From contig JBDWUA010000012.1 of the NCBI GenBank assembly GCA_039984715.1, positions 189,572-253,571 on the forward strand: DNA of 64,000 nucleotides. Direction: 5' to 3'. The notes below the pieces were generated by a model, which was given only the letters and a program-made list of their open reading frames with translations, made no database searches and had not been told where the DNA came from. A program made the position numbers and the translations under genes. Shown piece after piece: positions 35,883 through 43,099 of the stretch (positions within the stretch are counted from its first letter, which is position 1; the number at the start of each line of letters is the position of its first letter). Origin of the DNA: JABSSA01 sp039984715 (GTDB taxonomy: Bacteria > Pseudomonadota > Alphaproteobacteria > Rhodobacterales > Rhodobacteraceae).

Positions 35883-36893
35883 ATGACAGCGCTTTCGAAA
35901 TATGCGCGCCTTGAGGCTACTGGCCTTTGGCGATCTGGATCAGATGCTCAACGACGCGAAGTCGTTGTGGCCATTGGCGATGCCACTTTGATCCTGAGTG
36001 ACCTGAACGATCAGCCATTGGCACATTGGTCACTTGCGGCACTGCAACGCAAAGGCAATGGATCACCCGCTGTCTTTTTTCCAGATGGAGACCCCGAAGA
36101 AACACTTGAAATCGGCGATGGCGAAGCCGAGATGATCGCAGCCATCGACACTTTAAGACGGGCTGTGGCGCGCGCGCGTCCACATCCCGGACGGTTGAGA
36201 TGGTTGGGCGCCGCGTTGTCGATAGCCGCTGTGGCAGCACTGGCAGTGTTTTGGTTGCCCGGTGCTTTGCGCGAACATGCTTTGCGTGTTTTACCGGACG
36301 TAAAGCAATCCGAAATTGGCGCAGATTTGCTACAGCGAATTGGTCGTGTCGGTGGCGCTCCGTGCAAAGCAATTGGAACAAATAATGCCCTGCAAAACCT
36401 TGCAAGGCGAACAGGCGCACGCCGAATTGTCATATTACCTGGTGGAATTCGCGAAACCCTGTTTCTTCCGGGCGGAACAGTGGTTTTGAACCGAGCGTTG
36501 GTAGAGGATTTTGAAGAACCCGATGTCGCGGCTGGCTTCATACTTGCGGAACGTGCGCGCAATTCCACGTCACCAATTTTGCGCGACGTTCTACGAACTG
36601 CGGGGCTGCGCGGCACCGCAACCCTTTTGACGACTGGAAACCTGCCAGACGTTGCCTTGGACGCATATGCAGAACAAGCGCTGGCTTCTGCGCGCACTGC
36701 GCCAGAACATGACACGCTTTTGGAATATTTCGCCAAGGCAGAACTTAGCAGCGCGCCATATGCATATGCCGTGGACATTTCCGGTGAAACGACGTTGCAA
36801 TTGATCGAAGCGGATCCAATGATCAACAAAGAAGTCCGCCCCGTCATGCCAGATGCCGACTGGATTCGGCTACAAGCAATCTGCGAAAGCTAG
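35883..36893 (+). CDS. membrane protein with a degenerate M48-peptidase-like domain
   Basis: A 336-residue protein. Residues 1-105 are a soluble N-terminal domain (ATGLWRSGSDAQRREVVVAI). A transmembrane helix follows (RWLGAALSIAAVAALAVFWL, about 106-126). The C-terminal part has the pattern FLPGGTVVLNRALVEDFEEPDVAAGFILAERAR, like the M48 sequence around the zinc helix, but with AGFILAERAR where HExxH should be. A catalytic zinc site is therefore not visible. The M48 relation is inference. It is convergent with the SPOR gene, 7 bp apart. Confidence 0.7.
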   Translation: MTALSKYARLEATGLWRSGSDAQRREVVVAIGDATLILSDLNDQPLAHWSLAALQRKGNGSPAVFFPDGDPEETLEIGDGEAEMIAAIDTLRRAVARARPHPGRLRWLGAALSIAAVAALAVFWLPGALREHALRVLPDVKQSEIGADLLQRIGRVGGAPCKAIGTNNALQNLARRTGARRIVILPGGIRETLFLPGGTVVLNRALVEDFEEPDVAAGFILAERARNSTSPILRDVLRTAGLRGTATLLTTGNLPDVALDAYAEQALASARTAPEHDTLLEYFAKAELSSAPYAYAVDISGETTLQLIEADPMINKEVRPVMPDADWIRLQAICES

Positions 36894-36900
36894 GTCAGCG

Positions 36901-38154
36901 TTACTTGCGAATAAACGCATCGTGGAAACCAACTGTTTGGGCCGTCTTTACCGCCTCGCGCGCATCCAGATCGCTTTGGAATGGACCAGCCAAAACCAGT
37001 TTTAAGGGTTTGCCAGAGGGACCAGCCCTTACCAAACGAACAGTCAAACCGTTCCCCTTCAAAAGATGCGCAGCTCGGTTTGCATTCTCGGGATTTGCGA
37101 ATGCCCCAACTTGAACATATCTCGCCGCGCTCAGAGGCACAGGCTTGGTTTGATTGACCGCCGTTGTCTTGGTTTTCGCGACACGCCGTTTCACGCGTTT
37201 AATCACTTTACCATCGCGGTGTTCTAACGTGACTTTGCCAAACTCACGCCGTTGCGTCGCCTTGTCCGTGTACGGGTACACCAACGCCAGCTTTTGGGTC
37301 ATGTCTTCGCCAGTTACCTGATTGATCAAACGTCGCGGTACTGTCGCAGTCCAGATCAAGTTCATCTTGCGATGCCCGGCCACTGTCTGTTCCGTTCTCT
37401 TTGGGTTCAATCGATCATCTTCCCAAACCCGTGTATACCCTTTCGGCACAATCAAAGCCTGAGCGTTCTGCCGATTAATCGCGACATGTTTCGGTATCAC
37501 ACGTTCCACTTTGGCCGACGTCGCAGCTTTAGTGCGAGTTACCTCCACTTGCCGCTCTTGGTTGGCAATCTTTGGCTGCCGCCTTGGGTTCGATTTAGGT
37601 TTCAACGCGGGTTTAGACACAGGAACCGGCACTTCTACTTTAGACACAGGAACCGGCACTTCTACGATTTCGATGATCTGATCTGGAATTGCAGTTTGCT
37701 CAACAATAACCAGCTCATCTTGATGAACAATCACCGGTTCGTCTGGTTCCGGGACTTTAACTTTCGCAACCTGAATGTCAGCTCGTTCAACATCTACTTT
37801 GTCTGGCGTTGGTCTTTCAACATCTACATCCGTTACGATATTTGGCACGGTCGGTTTTACGTCGATCACTGGCACTTCCGGTGCCACTGTTTCTGTCCGG
37901 CTAACCTGACCTTCAAACTCTGTTGGAGTTTGACCACATATTGGTTGTCGCGCGGTGTTCATACGCGGAACCCAATATATGCTCCCATCTATACCTGCGC
38001 GCAGGAAAACACAGCCCTGACTGTCGACGAATTGCCGCCCCTTGAACGAAGTTGGTGGAATATCAGCCGGAATGGTTTCCGTTTGCGACACCGCCAGACC
38101 TGAAGAGATTGACCAGCAAAGTATCGACCCTGCCAAAAATTGCGCGACTCGCAT
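36901..38154 (-). CDS. exported SPOR-domain protein
   Basis: A 417-residue protein. The ATG at 38154 is preceded by GGGGGA and begins a signal peptide (MRVAQFLAGSILCWSISSGLAVS). The middle (about 85-230) is low-complexity, rich in Val, Pro, Glu and Lys. A C-terminal SPOR domain covers about 335-417 (ARYVQVGAFANPENANRAAHLL), known to bind denuded septal peptidoglycan. A 27-bp exact tandem duplication at 37612-37665 doubles VEVPVPVSK. Role in cell division or envelope is inferred from the domain. Confidence 0.88.
   Translation of the reverse strand: MRVAQFLAGSILCWSISSGLAVSQTETIPADIPPTSFKGRQFVDSQGCVFLRAGIDGSIYWVPRMNTARQPICGQTPTEFEGQVSRTETVAPEVPVIDVKPTVPNIVTDVDVERPTPDKVDVERADIQVAKVKVPEPDEPVIVHQDELVIVEQTAIPDQIIEIVEVPVPVSKVEVPVPVSKPALKPKSNPRRQPKIANQERQVEVTRTKAATSAKVERVIPKHVAINRQNAQALIVPKGYTRVWEDDRLNPKRTEQTVAGHRKMNLIWTATVPRRLINQVTGEDMTQKLALVYPYTDKATQRREFGKVTLEHRDGKVIKRVKRRVAKTKTTAVNQTKPVPLSAARYVQVGAFANPENANRAAHLLKGNGLTVRLVRAGPSGKPLKLVLAGPFQSDLDAREAVKTAQTVGFHDAFIRK
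37612..37665 (-). repeat. 27-bp exact tandem duplication inside the SPOR gene
   Basis: Two identical 27-bp units (37612-37638 and 37639-37665) encode VEVPVPVSK twice in frame, in the linker between signal peptide and SPOR domain. Identity at the DNA level indicates a recent slippage event. Confidence 0.9.
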
Positions 38155-38221
38155 GTATTTCCCCCAAAACCCCAGCGGATCGTGCCGCAGCCAATTCAAT
38201 TAGTCTAGTCCGTCAATTGTC

Positions 38222-38854
38222 CTATTTCGTGCCAAACATTCTATCACCTGCATCCCCAAGACCCGGCACAATATACCCAACTTCATTTAAACGTTCATCT
38301 AAAGCAGCAGTTACGATCGGAACATCCGGATGCGCTTCTTTCATACGTGCGACACCCTCTGGGGCCGCCAGCAAACACATAAACCGCAAATTCTTAGCAC
38401 CGGCTTTCTTTAATAAATCAATTGCAGCAACGCTCGAATTTCCCGTCGCCAACATCGGATCAACAGCAATAACCAATCGATCTTCCAACCCATCCGGTGC
38501 TTTGAAATAATACTGGACCGGCTGCAATGTTTCCTCATCGCGGTAGAGCCCTACGAATCCAACACGAGCGGACGGGATCAGTTCCAACACACCGTCTAAA
38601 AGTCCGTTCCCGGCGCGTAAAATCGAAATCAAAGCCAGCTTTTTGCCAGCCAAAGTCGGCGCATCCATCGGTGCCATGGGGGTTTCGATGCGCTTGGTCG
38701 TCATTTCCAATTCGCGTGTGATCTCATAGGCCAGCAACTGGCTGATTTCACGCAGCAACTGACGAAAAACCGCAGTAGGAGTCCCAACGTCGCGCATAAT
38801 CGTCAGCTTGTGTTGTACCAACGGATGTTCCACCACGGTCAGATGTTCAGACAT
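38222..38854 (-). CDS. upp: uracil phosphoribosyltransferase
   Basis: A 210-residue enzyme making UMP from uracil and PRPP. The PRPP loop is VIAVDPMLATGNSS (about residue 130-143), and the C-terminal uracil-recognition segment is YIVPGLGDAGDRMFGTK, the typical end of the family. GGAGAG lies just before the ATG. It is last in the nucleoside salvage series after deoB, about 105 bp downstream of it, and uses the uracil released by uridine phosphorolysis. Confidence 0.97.
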   Translation of the reverse strand: MSEHLTVVEHPLVQHKLTIMRDVGTPTAVFRQLLREISQLLAYEITRELEMTTKRIETPMAPMDAPTLAGKKLALISILRAGNGLLDGVLELIPSARVGFVGLYRDEETLQPVQYYFKAPDGLEDRLVIAVDPMLATGNSSVAAIDLLKKAGAKNLRFMCLLAAPEGVARMKEAHPDVPIVTAALDERLNEVGYIVPGLGDAGDRMFGTK

Positions 38855-38897
38855 CGTTCTCTCCTCATCGTTTCGCCAACTGTCTCGCGTCTGGGGT

Positions 38898-38915
38898 TTG
38901 GGGGCCTGCCCCCAA
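38898..38915 (-). terminator. hairpin between deoB and upp
   Basis: TTGGGGGC, 2-nt spacer, GCCCCCAA between the deoB stop and upp start. No T-tract on the minus strand, so it may attenuate rather than end transcription. Confidence 0.35.
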
Positions 38916-38959
38916 GGCCTGCGTGGCCTGAACGCAAAACGTCCTATGCGCTTTAGCGC

Positions 38960-40141
38960 TCAATTTGGGGAAAGGTCCAGATGTTGCGCAATAAGGTGGG
39001 CAACATTTTCAAATCCAGTCTCTCCAATTTCTCCATGCCCCTGCCCCGCGATCAAGACCGGAACACGCTCTCGAGTGTGATCGGTTCCAACCCAGGTCGG
39101 ATCATTCCCATGGTCCGCCGTCAGAACCATCATGTCACCCGGCCGCAAGCGATCAAAAAGCTGCCCAATCGCCGCGTCAAACCACTCCAGATGCCGAGCA
39201 TACCCTGCCACATCCCGGCGATGTCCAAATAGACTGTCAAATTCGACAAAATTGGCAAATGTCAGGCTCCCGTCTTTTGCCCCATCGACCAGATTGGACA
39301 AATGCTTCATCAAGTCAGCGTCTGACCCTTTGTGCACCTCATCAATGCCTTGCATCGAAAAAATGTCACCGATCTTTCCAACCCCATACACATGGCCTCC
39401 GGCGTCTTTCACCCAATCCATCACGATCGGGCCCGGTGGTTGTACGGCATAGTCTTTTCTATTTACGGTGCGCTCAAATGCACCGGGTTGACCGATGAAA
39501 GGGCGCGCAATGATCCGTCCCACATGCATGTCGTGCAACATCGGTGCCATCGTTTCGCACAATTGATAAAGCCGTTTTAATCCAAAGCTCTCTTCATGTG
39601 CAGCGATCTGAAAAACGCTATCGGCAGAGGTATAACAAATTGGCCAACCTGTCCGCATATGCGCCTCACCCAGTTCCGCAATGATACGCGTCCCCGATGC
39701 GTGGCAATTTCCCAGAATACCGTCCGTCCCTGCTGCAACTTGCACCGCATTCGAAATCTCGACAGGAAAAGATGGATTTGTGTCCGGAAAATACGTCCAG
39801 TCCCACGGCACGGGCAGACCGGCCAATTCCCAATGTCCGGTCGGTGTATCTTTGCCTCGGCTCACTTCAGTGGCAACGCCCCATTGCCCGTGTGCGGGGT
39901 GATCTGGCACGGGCTCTCCAACCGCCAATGCCTCAGCATGCCAAAGCCCAAGTCGCGCAAGATTGGGCAATTGCAACGCCCCTGATCGGCCATCGTTTGC
40001 TTGGCCTGCGTCGCAAGCCGCCCTTATGTGACCAAGCGTATTTGCACCTGTATCCGGGACATCGCCGTTGAAATAATGCGCTGCGTCCGGTGCACCACCG
40101 ATTCCAACCGAATCCATGACGACCAGAAAAGCGCGCGCCAT
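38960..40141 (-). CDS. deoB: phosphopentomutase
   Basis: A 393-residue alkaline-phosphatase-fold enzyme converting (deoxy)ribose-1-phosphate to the 5-phosphate. Metal-binding motifs are VMDSVGIGGAPDA at the N-terminus and VLTADHGNDPTWVGTDHTRE near the C-terminus; the middle contains DTPTGHWELAG, where the phosphorylated Thr lies. Its start overlaps the deoA stop by 1 bp (TAATG). It is the third gene of the cupin-cdd-deoA-deoB operon. Confidence 0.97.
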   Translation of the reverse strand: MARAFLVVMDSVGIGGAPDAAHYFNGDVPDTGANTLGHIRAACDAGQANDGRSGALQLPNLARLGLWHAEALAVGEPVPDHPAHGQWGVATEVSRGKDTPTGHWELAGLPVPWDWTYFPDTNPSFPVEISNAVQVAAGTDGILGNCHASGTRIIAELGEAHMRTGWPICYTSADSVFQIAAHEESFGLKRLYQLCETMAPMLHDMHVGRIIARPFIGQPGAFERTVNRKDYAVQPPGPIVMDWVKDAGGHVYGVGKIGDIFSMQGIDEVHKGSDADLMKHLSNLVDGAKDGSLTFANFVEFDSLFGHRRDVAGYARHLEWFDAAIGQLFDRLRPGDMMVLTADHGNDPTWVGTDHTRERVPVLIAGQGHGEIGETGFENVAHLIAQHLDLSPN

Positions 40142-41448
40142 TACGCGACCTTTTCTTGAATTAATGCGGGCACTTCAACTGGTGTGGTTCCCGTCGAAAT
40201 CGCAGCCCGCACTGCGGCTTCTGCGACATCAGCATCCTTGGGGCGCACAGCATGCAACACGGCAAGAGTATCACCGCGTGCCACCTCTGTTCCCAATCGA
40301 ACAACTTCAGAAAACCCGACCGCAGGATTGATGACGTCTCTTTCGGTCACACGACCTCCACCCAACGCGACAACAGCCTTACCCAACCGTTCCCCATCAA
40401 TCGCTGACACAATACCCGGTCTGTTTGCGCGAATTTCACGGATCACATTGGCCTCTGGCAGGAACCGGTCCGCATTGTCCAAAAAGCTTAGCGGCCCCCC
40501 TTGGGCGGACACCATCTGTGAAAACTGCTCGGCTGCTGCGCCAGATCGCACCGCCTCGTCAATGGCATCCACACCGGCTTGAACATCATCAGACAATCCA
40601 GCTTCGGCCAAAAGGACACCGCCCAAAGTCGCGCTTACCTCAAGCAACGCGCCTCGTTCTTCACCGCGCAGAACACGAACAACATGTGCCACTTCCAATG
40701 CGTTGCCAATTGCGGGGGCCAATGGCTGGCTCATATCTGTCACCAAGGCGACAGTCTTACAGCCCGCCGCATTGGACGTCCGCACCAAAGATTGGGCCAA
40801 TGCACGCGCGGCATCGATATCCTTCATGAAAGCGCCCGAGCCCACTTTGACATCCAGCACCAGCCCTTGCAGTCCTGCCGCCAATTTCTTGGACAAAATC
40901 GACGCCGTAATCAGATCAAGACTATCCACAGTCGACGTGACATCGCGCACCGCATAAAGCCGTCGATCCGCCGGCGCGATATTTGAGGTTGCCCCAACAA
41001 TCGCGCATCCCGAACGGGTCAAAACGTCTTGGACCTGACTAATCGGCAAAGTTGTCGACACGCCGGGGATGGATTCCAATTTATCCAATGTGCCGCCGGT
41101 ATGACCGAGCCCCCGACCGGAAATCATCGGAACCGCGGCCCCGCATGCCGCCAGCGCTGGGGCCAGAACAAGGCTCACACAATCGCCAACTCCGCCGGTT
41201 GAATGTTTATCAAGCACTGGACGATCCACGTTCCAGTCAATCACTTGCCCAGAATCCCGCATGGCCATGGTCAATGCCACGCGTCCTTCATCGTTGATGC
41301 CGTTAAGACATACAGCCATCGCAAAAGCACCAGCCTGTGCATCACTGACCTGCCCGTCGGCCAACCCTTGTGCAAACCAATTCAGTTCATCGCGCGTCGG
41401 GCTTTGACCTTGGCGCAGCTTTGCTATGATGTCGCGTGCTGTCATCAT
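40141..41448 (-). CDS. deoA: thymidine phosphorylase
   Basis: A 435-residue nucleoside phosphorylase splitting thymidine or deoxyuridine to base and deoxyribose-1-phosphate. Motifs are the family signature around SGRGLGHTGGTLDKLESIPG, the phosphate-binding DKHSTGGVGD, and KVGSGAFMKDIDAARALAQSL. Its ATG overlaps the cdd stop (ATGA) and its stop overlaps the deoB start, so all three are translationally coupled. Confidence 0.97.
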   Translation of the reverse strand: MMTARDIIAKLRQGQSPTRDELNWFAQGLADGQVSDAQAGAFAMAVCLNGINDEGRVALTMAMRDSGQVIDWNVDRPVLDKHSTGGVGDCVSLVLAPALAACGAAVPMISGRGLGHTGGTLDKLESIPGVSTTLPISQVQDVLTRSGCAIVGATSNIAPADRRLYAVRDVTSTVDSLDLITASILSKKLAAGLQGLVLDVKVGSGAFMKDIDAARALAQSLVRTSNAAGCKTVALVTDMSQPLAPAIGNALEVAHVVRVLRGEERGALLEVSATLGGVLLAEAGLSDDVQAGVDAIDEAVRSGAAAEQFSQMVSAQGGPLSFLDNADRFLPEANVIREIRANRPGIVSAIDGERLGKAVVALGGGRVTERDVINPAVGFSEVVRLGTEVARGDTLAVLHAVRPKDADVAEAAVRAAISTGTTPVEVPALIQEKVA

Positions 41449-41843
41449 GATTGTCCATGTTCCAAATGTTCGGGTGTAAATGCCCCGGGCAACAATTCCG
41501 CCAATGTCATTATTTGGGACGCCCCTTCAGTCGCGGCCATCGTAACCTGAACGTCGGGCCGTCCAAATTCCTTGAGCTTTTGACGACACCCGCCACAGGG
41601 CGTCACCGGCAATGACCCCTGCGCAACGACATACACTTCGGTCAACGAGGATTCTCCTGCTGCGACCATCGCGGCGATTGCACCAGCTTCGGCACATGTC
41701 CCTTCGGGATAAGCGACATTTTCAACGTTGCACCCGGCGTAAATCGTTCCAGATGCCCCGCGTACGGCCGCCCCGACCTTAAAATTTGAATACGGCGCAT
41801 ATGCATTTTCGCGTACGGCCTCTGCTGCGGCTTTTAATGACAT
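41445..41843 (-). CDS. cdd: cytidine deaminase
   Basis: A 132-residue homotetrameric-type enzyme. The zinc and proton-shuttle motif is CAEAGAI (Cys-Ala-Glu) and the second zinc motif is TPCGGCRQKL (PCxxC). NAYAPYSNFKVGAAV is the substrate-binding start. It turns cytidine to uridine for the downstream phosphorylase. Its ATG directly abuts the stop of the upstream VOC-cupin gene. Confidence 0.96.
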   Translation of the reverse strand: MSLKAAAEAVRENAYAPYSNFKVGAAVRGASGTIYAGCNVENVAYPEGTCAEAGAIAAMVAAGESSLTEVYVVAQGSLPVTPCGGCRQKLKEFGRPDVQVTMAATEGASQIMTLAELLPGAFTPEHLEHGQS

Positions 41844-42932
41844 CTAACCCTCCACCTGCGTTCCAAACATGCCCGGCAAAGACACTTCGAGAAACTCAAG
41901 ATCTTCTGATGCGTCTGAATAACGCGTCTTGAACCCCGGAGGAATGACGAATGCATCCCCCGCTGTCAGCGATTGCGTACTTTGATCCTGGCCTTCCAAA
42001 GACATCGATCCTGACATCACAAAGCTGAATAAAATATCACTGTCATGGGTTGTCCATTGAGCCGTTTGACCATTTGGGCGCACTACGTGAACGCCTGCCA
42101 CGCCCTTGGTGTTGCGTTCAATCAATGTGTCACGCGAGGAAAACCCGGTCAGTCGAAACGGATGCCATACCGCATCTTCTGATTTGTGATGCACAAACCG
42201 CTGGCCATCAAACTCTCGGTCAGGACGTTTTGTTGGGGTCGGTAATTCCATGTCATGATCAATGGTGGTCACATGTTCCGCTGGTACACCAATTTCGATG
42301 ACTTCGATATTGTCGCTTGCGTACAGCACGCGGTGGCGAATTTCCGGCGGTTGAATTACACAGTTTCCCGCATGCAATCGGAAGGGTTTACCTTGGTCTT
42401 CGTAAACCAGATCGACCCACCCTTTGTAACAGAAAATCAGCTGAAATCCGACGGAATGGAAATGCACCATATCCGGCACAGGCCCACCATCCGGTATACG
42501 AATATGGCTCGCGATGATTGAGCCCCCCAACCGGTCAGGGATCAGATCGCGGTAATGCATGCCAGCCCGCCCAACGATCCATGGGGCTTCGTCGGCCAGT
42601 TTTCGCACAACAAACGCATGTTGTGTTTCCGGCATGACGACTGGCGCCGCCAAGGGTTTAATTTCAATGCGAGTGCCGTTTGGCGCAACCAATTGATCCG
42701 CCCCACCTGCGATCAAAATCGGGTCATCCGCCAAAATCCGTATCACACCGGGTGATGCATCGGCCCCTTTTCGCACGCGCAGACGCACACCATGCCCCGA
42801 AAAAACTGCCTCACTCGGGTCATCCGCCGGAAAGATTTCATCCATGCGCATACCAAGTGTCTTGGTGAAAAACGGAATGTCGTCCCTGAGTTCATCTGTT
42901 GGCAATAATATTTCGGCACGAATGTTTTGCAT
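41844..42932 (-). CDS. VOC/glyoxalase-like plus double-cupin fusion protein
   Basis: A 362-residue protein starting at the ATG at 42932 (GGGGGC before it; the frame runs on upstream without support). Residues about 1-95 resemble a VOC half-domain (AEILLPTDELRDDIPFFTKTLGM). Two cupin domains follow at about 145-230 (MVHFHSVGFQLIFCYKGWVDLV, then IQPPEIRHRVL) and 275-360 (DILFSFVMSGSMSLEG, then FVIPPGFKTRYSD). VHFH offers candidate metal ligands in cupin 1. It is the first gene of the pyrimidine salvage operon, so a role in nucleoside or base metabolism is inferred. No known enzyme was matched. Confidence 0.8.
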   Translation of the reverse strand: MQNIRAEILLPTDELRDDIPFFTKTLGMRMDEIFPADDPSEAVFSGHGVRLRVRKGADASPGVIRILADDPILIAGGADQLVAPNGTRIEIKPLAAPVVMPETQHAFVVRKLADEAPWIVGRAGMHYRDLIPDRLGGSIIASHIRIPDGGPVPDMVHFHSVGFQLIFCYKGWVDLVYEDQGKPFRLHAGNCVIQPPEIRHRVLYASDNIEVIEIGVPAEHVTTIDHDMELPTPTKRPDREFDGQRFVHHKSEDAVWHPFRLTGFSSRDTLIERNTKGVAGVHVVRPNGQTAQWTTHDSDILFSFVMSGSMSLEGQDQSTQSLTAGDAFVIPPGFKTRYSDASEDLEFLEVSLPGMFGTQVEG

Positions 42933-42998
42933 GAAGCCCCCTAACGCTCGAATAAACTCTGCACAGCACAAGGATGCAATCCACCTGCGTCGAAGAAT

Positions 42999-43011
42999 TG
43001 CACACAGTGCA
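42999..43011. promoter_or_regulatory. palindrome TGCAC-ACA-GTGCA
   Basis: A 13-bp perfect inverted repeat between the divergent VOC-cupin and maeB genes, 67 bp from the former. Candidate operator. Confidence 0.4.
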
Positions 43012-43059
43012 GACGTGATAACGTGTAACCGGATGAGAGCTGACGACATCAAAGATATA

Positions 43060-43073
43060 GTTTAACACTAAAC
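43060..43073. promoter_or_regulatory. palindrome GTTTA-ACAC-TAAAC
   Basis: A second inverted repeat in the same intergenic region, 26 bp before the maeB ATG. It may control maeB. Confidence 0.4.
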
Positions 43074-43099
43074 CAAAATACCAAGGGAAAGTGATTCCA

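Noticed and set aside
36011..36847. Minus-strand open frame of 278 codons
   Set aside because: Antisense to the M48-like membrane protein; Ser/Arg/Pro-rich with no signal, motif or start site.
37612..37665. Repeat pair as a CRISPR or mobile-element signature
   Set aside because: Two adjacent units with no spacer, inside a coding frame; a simple tandem duplication explains it.
37252..38103. Plus-strand open frame of 283 codons
   Set aside because: Antisense shadow of the low-complexity SPOR-protein linker, with an abnormal Phe/Arg/His-rich composition.
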